Below the pieces are notes generated by a model. That model made no database searches. It was not told where the DNA came from and saw nothing but the letters and a program-made list of their open reading frames with translations. Position numbers and translations under genes: made by a program. From IMG/VR virus record IMGVR_UViG_3300029812_000162, positions 1 to 24,215 of that record: a DNA stretch of 24,215 nucleotides; one strand, 5' to 3'. How positions within the stretch are numbered: the stretch's first letter is position 1; every line of letters begins with the position of its first letter. Source of the DNA: a virus. Shown in pieces: positions 19,581-24,215 of the stretch.

Positions 19581-19718
19581 ATGACTCCTCTTGAAATACT
19601 ATATAAGGGTACCGGAAGTTTAGAAAAGGATCTTTTTATAGTATGTTTTCAATTTGTAGAGTTAATTGGTTACACAATGCTATTTCACTATTTCTTTCTA
19701 CTCGGGAGATGCCAATGA
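19581..19718 (+). CDS. Small hydrophobic protein, 45 aa
   Basis: ATG 19581 lies six bases after the previous stop; only a weak AATTAAG precedes it. The product begins MTPLEILYKGTGSLEKDLF and has a long hydrophobic, aromatic C-terminal half (IVCFQFVELIGYTMLFHYFF) that may span the membrane once. Homology unknown. Confidence 0.4.
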   Translation: MTPLEILYKGTGSLEKDLFIVCFQFVELIGYTMLFHYFFLLGRCQ

Positions 19719-19772
19719 AATAAATCTGTTGTTGAGAAGACAAAAATAAACTATTTATTGAGGAGAAGAAAA

Positions 19773-20288
19773 ATGAAGAAGTTGATTGTAGTACTTGCTT
19801 TAATTGTGCCCCTAATGTCGGTAACTGCCAGTAAGGGTGAAGTGGTGGAGTTAGCTGATGGTTCTGTTGCCATATCCTATCCTTTTGGGTCTGCAGCAAC
19901 TCTTCCTACGCAAACCATACCTATCAAAATGCGAGTAGGTATGCATGTACAAGTTATCACCCATGGAAGAGAAATATTACTTCAAAGTATTAGTTGTGGT
20001 GCAATAGGTAAAAATAATAATGACTACCCTTGTTACCACGGGTGCATTTCATTTGATGTGCGAACTAATTTTAAGGTGCAGCTAGGAGGAAGGCTTAAGA
20101 AACTTAGTGAAATTGTTAGTAGGTGGGAAGCCTATTATCCTGGCGCTGATGCGGGTGTTGTTCCCGGGGATGGGTTCTTTCATTCGGTGTCTGTTTGTGT
20201 TAAATCCTGGCAATCTAGAATATGGTTTGTCCATCCCGGGGAAGCAGAAGTTGGATCTTTGACAGTTACGGTAATGCCAGCTCCATAA
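19773..20288 (+). CDS. Exported protein with signal peptide, 171 aa
   Basis: The start is ATG 19773 after TTGAGGAGAAGAAAA; an upstream in-frame start would include the ribosome binding site. A typical signal peptide (MKKLIVVLALIVPLMSVTAS, cleavage likely after TAS) is followed by a mature domain of about 150 residues, rich in beta-prone segments, with four cysteines (CGAIGK, CYHGC, CVKSW) that could form disulfides outside the cytoplasm. No family recognised. It may act at the host envelope; that is inference from export. Confidence 0.7.
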   Translation: MKKLIVVLALIVPLMSVTASKGEVVELADGSVAISYPFGSAATLPTQTIPIKMRVGMHVQVITHGREILLQSISCGAIGKNNNDYPCYHGCISFDVRTNFKVQLGGRLKKLSEIVSRWEAYYPGADAGVVPGDGFFHSVSVCVKSWQSRIWFVHPGEAEVGSLTVTVMPAP

Positions 20289-20352
20289 TCAAAATAGTAA
20301 TCAGGTGGAGTGGGCATCCCCCATTGAAAATACCAATTTAAAGGAGACTAAA

Positions 20353-20736
20353 ATGATTACAGAAAGTACAATTTATTGGATTACGAGATTAGATGGTATC
20401 AAAGAAGGAATACTAATCGTGGGAATAATATTTGCCGCGGTAGGGGCTATACTACTTGCCAGGTCTGACGTTTTAAGATACGAGGATAGGTGTATAGAAA
20501 CAAGTAAACGCATACTAATATATGGATTATGGTGTGTAATCTCCATATTATTTGCCACATCTCATATATTTATACCCTCAACGAAAGAAATGTGTGCAAT
20601 TAAAATGATACCAGTAGTAATGAATGATGAAGAAGTTCAAAAATTACCTGACACTGTATTAGAATTAACTAATGAATGGATTGAAGAGCTCCGCCCAAAA
20701 AGTTCCAAAATTGATATACTGGATGGGGGACAATGA
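20353..20736 (+). CDS. Two-span membrane protein, 127 aa
   Basis: ATG 20353 follows AAAGGAGACTAAA; the earlier frame start at 20305 is not used. Two hydrophobic segments are visible (KEGILIVGIIFAAVGAILLA and RILIYGLWCVISILFATSHI), followed by a soluble, acidic C-terminal region (MNDEEVQKLPDTVLELTNEW). Function unknown. It overlaps the HAD gene by four bases. Confidence 0.68.
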   Translation: MITESTIYWITRLDGIKEGILIVGIIFAAVGAILLARSDVLRYEDRCIETSKRILIYGLWCVISILFATSHIFIPSTKEMCAIKMIPVVMNDEEVQKLPDTVLELTNEWIEELRPKSSKIDILDGGQ

Positions 20737-21095
20737 TGGCACATGAAAAAATAGTAATCATAGATTTTGACGGCACAATTTGTACCTATGAATTCCCGGG
20801 AGTGGGAACCCCACAACCGAGTGTACGAGAAGCTCTGCTAAAACTTAAGGAACTGGGCTATCAAATACATATCCATTCCTGCAGAACGGCGACATACTGG
20901 GGCAGGGGTGCGGAAGAACGAAATCACCAGATTACTGTAATACATGATTTCATGGAAGAAAATGATTTGCCTTACGACAAAATTATATTGAATGTAGATA
21001 AACCTGTTGCAGAACTTTACATAGATGATAGAGGTATAGGATATAGAGGTAGCTGGTTGGATGTAATTAGGCAAGTAGAATTATTGGGACAATAA
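20733..21095 (+). CDS. HAD-superfamily phosphatase, 120 aa
   Basis: Haloacid dehalogenase-like phosphohydrolases transfer phosphate through an aspartate. Motif I is DFDGT (11-15), motif II the serine in HIHSCRT (S49), motif III probably K90 in NVDKPVAE, and motif IV YIDDRG with D98 and D99. There is no cap domain, as in compact phage HAD proteins. The substrate is unknown; nucleotide or polynucleotide 3'-phosphate are possibilities for phage enzymes. It starts with ATGATG overlapping the previous stop and is followed 15 bases later by tRNA-Gln. Confidence 0.85.
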   Translation: MMAHEKIVIIDFDGTICTYEFPGVGTPQPSVREALLKLKELGYQIHIHSCRTATYWGRGAEERNHQITVIHDFMEENDLPYDKIILNVDKPVAELYIDDRGIGYRGSWLDVIRQVELLGQ

Positions 21096-21110
21096 AATAA
21101 TTCCGATAGT

Positions 21111-21181
21111 AGGCTGTTAGTATAGTGGAAACACGGTGGGTTTTGGCCCCGCAATCCAAGGTTCGATTCCTTGACAGCCTA
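21111..21181 (+). tRNA. tRNA-Gln (anticodon UUG)
   Basis: The acceptor AGGCTGT/ACAGCCT, anticodon stem GTGGG/CCCGC with loop TTTTGGC (anticodon TTG), and T arm CAAGG-TTCGATT-CCTTG are clear. CCA is not encoded. The D arm (GTATAGTGGAAACAC) is weak but typical of tRNA-Gln. It decodes CAA, a common codon in an AT-rich genome. Confidence 0.92.
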
Positions 21182-21216
21182 TTAAACCACTCTATCAGCC
21201 CTTGTAAGGGTTGAAT

Positions 21217-21275
21217 GCCAGGAGTGGAGAGCGTTTTTCAGCGTTTCGATGAAGCTCCTGGCTATTTTATTTTTT
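21217..21275 (+). terminator. Probable terminator after tRNA-Gln
   Basis: GCCAGGAG (21217-21224) pairs perfectly with CTCCTGGC (21255-21262), directly followed by TATTTTATTTTTTG. The loop is long (30 bases) but has an internal AGCG...GCG(T) element. A small hairpin (AGCCCTT-GTA-AGGGTT, 21197-21212) precedes it. It probably ends the tRNA/HAD transcript; the T tract also serves as the upstream part of the next promoter. Confidence 0.6.
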
Positions 21276-21277
21276 GT

Positions 21278-21305
21278 TTGTATTTTTTCAAAAGTATATT
21301 ATAAT
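21278..21305 (+). promoter_or_regulatory. Promoter cassette type A, copy 7 (rightward)
   Basis: TTGTAT (21278-21283) and TATAAT (21300-21305) are separated by 16 bases. Unlike other copies, the downstream TTAAATATAAGGA is replaced by TTGATAATT and the HNH start codon, nine bases after the -10 box. Confidence 0.82.
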
Positions 21306-21314
21306 TTGATAATT

Positions 21315-21611
21315 ATGGAACTAACTTTAACAAATTCAGATAAGAAAACAATTATTGATGCTAAGCACTATGCTCGAGTATCCCAATATCGTTGGTTTTT
21401 AAAAAAGGTAAATCCATATTCACAGTATGTTGCTACATCGATTCACCAAGATGGAAAATGTCAAACTTTGTATCTACATAGATTTATTATGAAAACTGAA
21501 CCCGGAATGGATGTGCACCATAAAAATTGTAATCCATTGGATAATAGAGAAAAAAATCTTGAAGAACGGCATTCTTTAGAACACAGATGTTGGCATCTTG
21601 CTAATAACTAA
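21315..21611 (+). CDS. HNH homing-type endonuclease, 98 aa
   Basis: Small HNH nucleases of this form act as homing endonucleases in phages. The motif is YLHRFIMKTEPGMDVHHKNC followed by NPLDNREKNL, matching the LHR...G-V-D/H-H-x-N...LDNR-x-NL pattern; H68, H69, N71 and N77 are in place. The start is set at ATG 21315 (MELTLTNSDKKT). The longer frame from 21249 would translate the terminator and promoter and is rejected. With the -10 box ending at 21305, the transcript would begin two to five bases before the ATG, so the mRNA would be almost leaderless. Confidence 0.82.
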   Translation: MELTLTNSDKKTIIDAKHYARVSQYRWFLKKVNPYSQYVATSIHQDGKCQTLYLHRFIMKTEPGMDVHHKNCNPLDNREKNLEERHSLEHRCWHLANN

Positions 21612-21947
21612 AGATTGCAAATAGTAACATTTCGTTTCCCGCATGGAGACCAGACCTAACCATTCGGCTTTTTTCATGTATACCTATACAAGGACGAATC
21701 ATATCAATAACACTGTCAAGAAGGTGCCCAACACTGTCTCTCTTCGATTATCTTAGTAGATAGATATAAAGTTAGGGGTTAGAAACTACAAACGATTTTA
21801 GACGGTATGTCGAGTAATAAAAGAAAGGTACCGACCATCCTAGCCGGCACCATTCCAAGAGAAAAAGTAAGAGATTTTATAAACGCGTGTTAAGGCGTAT
21901 AATTTTTTCTATCAACAATTTAGGTTCCTTTAATCTAAACATCATTT
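21612..21947. other. Convergent intergenic region, mostly without genes
   Basis: This lies between the rightward HNH gene and the leftward phosphoesterase gene. The only notable frame is a 28-aa ORF at 21807-21893 (+): MSSNKRKVPTILAGTIPREK followed by VRDFINAC, protein-like in composition but without a good ribosome binding site; it may be the remains of a gene. AACACTGTC occurs twice at about 21708 and 21732. No strong bidirectional terminator was found, although ACGC-GTGTTAAG-GCGT before a T-run (21882-21907) is a weak candidate. Confidence 0.4.
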
Positions 21948-22652
21948 TCATTTCTTAAAATTTGAATCATGATATTTTTCACCCGGACCACAAGGCATAA
22001 CCTCATGATATGGTATTCCATCTAAAACCACTGCTGCCGCCAGGAATGGACGTATAGGATCATCTTTTCCATAGATAAACTGGAAAGCCTTCTCATCAAT
22101 TCCACAACCTACATCCATCGCAAACATCCGAGTATCTTCGTTACAAGACCACTTAATACCCGCCCTTCCGTGAAGATGACCAATAACTATCGACTTGTGT
22201 ATTTTATTCATTAAATTCCATGCAGGATGAATACCACCCTTAATTCCTGTACCATGTCGGTAAGAAACATTATCTATTGTATGCCGATAATCCCAATCCC
22301 ATCCAGGAGTATCCCATAGATCACTATATGTTCGTAGCAGGATGCCCGGAATCTTCACAGTTTTTGCCAAGCGAGCGGGCCTTTCATCATGATTACCAAT
22401 GCAAATTTTTGCTTTAGGAAATGCTTTATACCATTTTGCTACTTCAATTTTTGCTAACTGATATTCATCTATTGGACCTGGACAACTAGGTTCTGCTGTC
22501 CAAAAACTAATAGCATGCCAATCTACCACATCTCCAATAAACACCACTTGGTTACATCCCCACTCTTTATATAAATCTTGACAAAATTGTAGATATCCTT
22601 TTCTTACTGCAGGAAGATGAAGGTCTCCTATTACAAGTACGTTATTTAACAT
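21948..22652 (-). CDS. Calcineurin-like metallophosphoesterase, 234 aa
   Basis: This is a metal-dependent phosphatase or nuclease. All signature blocks are present: GDLH (9-12), GDVVDWH (40-46), GNHDERP (86-92), YRHG (131-134) and GHLHG (158-162), providing the two-metal site. The substrate is unknown; phage members act on nucleic acids, nucleotides or protein phosphates. ATG 22652 follows AGGAGATAGATTG; an upstream TTG at 22655 is ignored. It lies downstream of the glycosyltransferase gene in a leftward cluster. Confidence 0.88.
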   Translation of the reverse strand: MLNNVLVIGDLHLPAVRKGYLQFCQDLYKEWGCNQVVFIGDVVDWHAISFWTAEPSCPGPIDEYQLAKIEVAKWYKAFPKAKICIGNHDERPARLAKTVKIPGILLRTYSDLWDTPGWDWDYRHTIDNVSYRHGTGIKGGIHPAWNLMNKIHKSIVIGHLHGRAGIKWSCNEDTRMFAMDVGCGIDEKAFQFIYGKDDPIRPFLAAAVVLDGIPYHEVMPCGPGEKYHDSNFKK

Positions 22653-22684
22653 CAATCTATCTCCTAATAGTTTAATTTGATTTT

Positions 22685-23353
22685 TTACCGAGGACTCATT
22701 CTCTTAGTACGTATTTTACCACTTTGTGAAGCTATTCTGGGGCTTTGCTGAAATACTGGAACAGGTATTCTTTTCTTTTTTCTCCTTTCTTCTCTGGAAG
22801 CTTGAAAATGCTTAATCACGGGGTTCTTAACATCTGACATGTAATCGTAAATCATACAATATTCCTCCGGGAGTTCAGCATATCTATACTTAGGATTTTT
22901 AAGAACCCGAGCTAAAGCATGCTGATCCCATAAATTTCCTCCCACGCTACATCTTGAAATCCACTCATCTACAATTTGATTTGTTATTTCCGTATTCTTA
23001 AGAAAAATTGTTCCACTTAACATCTCAGGAACATGATTACCTCGTCTACGTTTACTGTGATCAAGTATGTGTACCGCTATATCTATCCTACCCGTCTTAT
23101 CAAGTATATCAAAATAATCAGGAAATCTGCAAACTATGGCATCACAATCTAGATAGACTATACTTTCTGGATAGTGTTTTTTAAGCATCTGCTTAAGAAA
23201 CGTTGGTTTGTATTGGGTATTCTTATACCAGTTTCCACGCCCCTCTATCTTTACAATATCAAAAGGTATATCAAGAGCTTTTAAAGATTTTTTTAATCGC
23301 TTAGCGTAATCTTGATATGCTTTCCCCGTATAGTATCCACATACTATCCACAT
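22685..23353 (-). CDS. Glycosyltransferase-like protein (DxD type), 222 aa
   Basis: The protein resembles a GT-A nucleotide-sugar transferase: IVCGYYTGKAYQDYAKRLKK at the N-terminus, IVYLDCDAIV with the metal-binding DxD (69-71), LSGTIFLKNT (nucleotide-sugar pocket style), a WDQHALARVL segment, and IKHFQ near the C-terminus, where GT8-like enzymes have a metal-binding His. The extreme C-terminus is basic and low complexity. ATG 23353 is preferred over 23359 because AGGG sits seven bases upstream of it. It may modify phage DNA bases, virions or host surface sugars; with the FkbM-like gene next door, a glycan or virion modification role is likely but not shown. Confidence 0.75.
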   Translation of the reverse strand: MWIVCGYYTGKAYQDYAKRLKKSLKALDIPFDIVKIEGRGNWYKNTQYKPTFLKQMLKKHYPESIVYLDCDAIVCRFPDYFDILDKTGRIDIAVHILDHSKRRRGNHVPEMLSGTIFLKNTEITNQIVDEWISRCSVGGNLWDQHALARVLKNPKYRYAELPEEYCMIYDYMSDVKNPVIKHFQASREERRKKKRIPVPVFQQSPRIASQSGKIRTKRMSPR

Positions 23354-23391
23354 TTCCATACCCTATACTATAATTATACTGATCTAAGCAT

Positions 23392-23511
23392 CTACTTAAG
23401 GAAATACTTACCTTTCTCATACTTTAATCTATCATTTCTCAATTTTCTAACAATCCGGCGCACATGCCACCGATAGTACATTCTACGAAAATAACTATAG
23501 ATTCTTTTCAT
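23392..23511 (-). CDS. Small very basic protein, 39 aa
   Basis: ATG 23511 lies one base after the stop of the FkbM-like gene, with GTGGAGT upstream. The product (MKRIYSYFRRMYYRWHVRRI followed by VRKLRNDRLKYEKGKYFLK) is rich in Arg, Lys and Tyr and forms a plausible amphipathic helix. It fills the gap before the glycosyltransferase. Tight coupling supports it; function unknown. Confidence 0.55.
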   Translation of the reverse strand: MKRIYSYFRRMYYRWHVRRIVRKLRNDRLKYEKGKYFLK

Positions 23512-23512
23512 A

Positions 23513-24076
23513 TTACTCCACAAATTTTTTAAATGCCCAATCATGTTTATGTATTTTTTTAGCCGTGAATTTTGATTTTAATTTTTCAATACATTTTAGC
23601 ATATCTTCTTGTGTAATAGATAAGAAAGGAATAAATGTATGAAATTGTATGAAGATAAAATCACATTTTTCAAAAAGAGAAAGATCAGTTTCCATCACTA
23701 TTGGAATCTCAGAACCCTCACAATTTATATGAAGCTCATCAATTCTATCAAAACGTTCTAGAATTGATTGCATTGAAACAACTGAAACATTTTTTAAATG
23801 ATCCTTATCTATCACCACATCTGTGTTAATAGGACATATAGTACTTTTTGTAGTTTTTGCATAAAGATAGCTTTCTCCAAATTCCGCAGATACGGCATTG
23901 TTACTGGGAACAAATCGTTTAGGATATTTTTCTGCAATTTTAAGATACTTTTGATACACTTTTTCTAACGGATCATAAGCTTCAATATAACATAAGTTAT
24001 CATTTTCTAAACGATCAATAATATCTTGATCTGTAAAACGTCCTACGCTAATAATTATTTTTTTCTTTGATTCCAT
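23513..24076 (-). CDS. FkbM-like methyltransferase-fold protein, 187 aa
   Basis: The C-terminal half fits FkbM-type methyltransferases: VVSMQSILERFDRIDELHIN followed by CEGSE (about 139-143), the site where FkbM proteins have K(I/L)DxEGxE. The N-terminal part has an IEAYDP segment like the FkbM (V/I)xAFEP motif, but the glycine-rich SAM loop (DxGAxxG) is poorly formed (SVGRFTDQD), so activity is uncertain. FkbM enzymes often O-methylate sugars, matching the adjacent glycosyltransferase. ATG 24076 follows AGGAGATAGT. Confidence 0.6.
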   Translation of the reverse strand: MESKKKIIISVGRFTDQDIIDRLENDNLCYIEAYDPLEKVYQKYLKIAEKYPKRFVPSNNAVSAEFGESYLYAKTTKSTICPINTDVVIDKDHLKNVSVVSMQSILERFDRIDELHINCEGSEIPIVMETDLSLFEKCDFIFIQFHTFIPFLSITQEDMLKCIEKLKSKFTAKKIHKHDWAFKKFVE

Positions 24077-24094
24077 ACTATCTCCTATTATCTC

Positions 24095-24215
24095 TTATCT
24101 ATGACTTATTTTAAATGGGCATACTTCATATAATTTATCTAAATCAATATTAAGTTTATACTCGTAAAATTGATCTAATATCTTTTGAATAGTTATATCT
24201 TTCTTAATAACTAAA
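24095..24215 (-). CDS. Partial CDS, C-terminal 39 residues
   Basis: The frame enters from the right edge (first full codon at 24214) and ends with TAA at 24095-24097. The residues (LVIKKDITIQKILDQFYEYK, then LNIDLDKLYEVCPFKISHR) do not identify a family. It lies 18 bases upstream of the FkbM-like gene in the same orientation, so it probably belongs to the same operon. Confidence 0.6.
   Translation of the reverse strand, partial: LVIKKDITIQKILDQFYEYKLNIDLDKLYEVCPFKISHR

Noticed and set aside
21249-21611. HNH ORF with a 22-residue hydrophobic N-terminal extension (MKLLAILFFVCIF...), resembling a signal peptide.
   Set aside because: Those codons are the terminator arm, T tract and the conserved promoter cassette; the transcript would start after them, so the real start is ATG 21315.

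Overview
The window is most likely part of the genome of an AT-rich, tailed double-stranded DNA bacteriophage, or of an integrated or plasmid-like relative. The genes are short and tightly packed. Many overlap by 4-25 bases as ATGA or TAATG junctions, most have strong AGGAG-type ribosome binding sites, and they form long same-strand blocks. Replication and nucleotide genes are mixed with many unrecognised small proteins, two tRNAs, an HNH endonuclease and a TnpB. The host cannot be named from this sequence. The promoters look like ordinary bacterial sigma-70 sites. No structural or packaging gene is visible.

Layout. (1) Bases 1-12,595, all leftward: small hypotheticals, an orphan GTP cyclohydrolase I (folE), a tnpB element, a SNF2-like helicase, a DnaB-like helicase, an FmdB-type zinc ribbon protein, an ATP-dependent DNA ligase, a replication-initiator-like protein with internal repeats, and a GIY-YIG-like (T5orf172/Mug113) protein. 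This is the replication and recombination arm. (2) About 12,596-13,300: a divergent control region. It holds a broken NADAR-family gene (leftward), a perfect 10-bp inverted repeat, and three rightward promoters of two kinds. (3) 13,024-21,611, rightward: a run of very small membrane or basic proteins, a sigma-like factor, several hypotheticals, a DUF932-like protein, tRNA-Met(CAU), a COG3541-type nucleotidyltransferase, an exported protein, a HAD phosphatase, tRNA-Gln(UUG) and an HNH endonuclease. (4) 21,948-24,215, leftward: a metallophosphoesterase, a glycosyltransferase, an FkbM-like protein and a partial gene.

Regulation. A nearly identical promoter cassette (TTGTAT, exactly 16 bases, TATAAT or close to it) recurs seven times on both strands, with conservation extending into the spacer and flanks. 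An eighth copy has lost its -10 box. A second promoter type (TTGAAT core) occurs twice around the first small rightward gene.

Signs of mobility. An apparently intact tnpB ends in a right-end hairpin. The sequence just after it, where TnpB guide RNAs take their guide, closely matches the genome's own folE. A decayed second tnpB lies directly after the ligase gene. There are also scrambled fragments of folE and of the 159-residue gene, a second copy of the fmdB-like tail, the broken NADAR gene, and an HNH gene sitting directly on a promoter. Small genes too short for routine ORF calling were found at 4725-4939, 10344-10484, 13024-13137, 13297-13513, 14474-14590, 14758-14871, 19473-19718 and 23392-23511.
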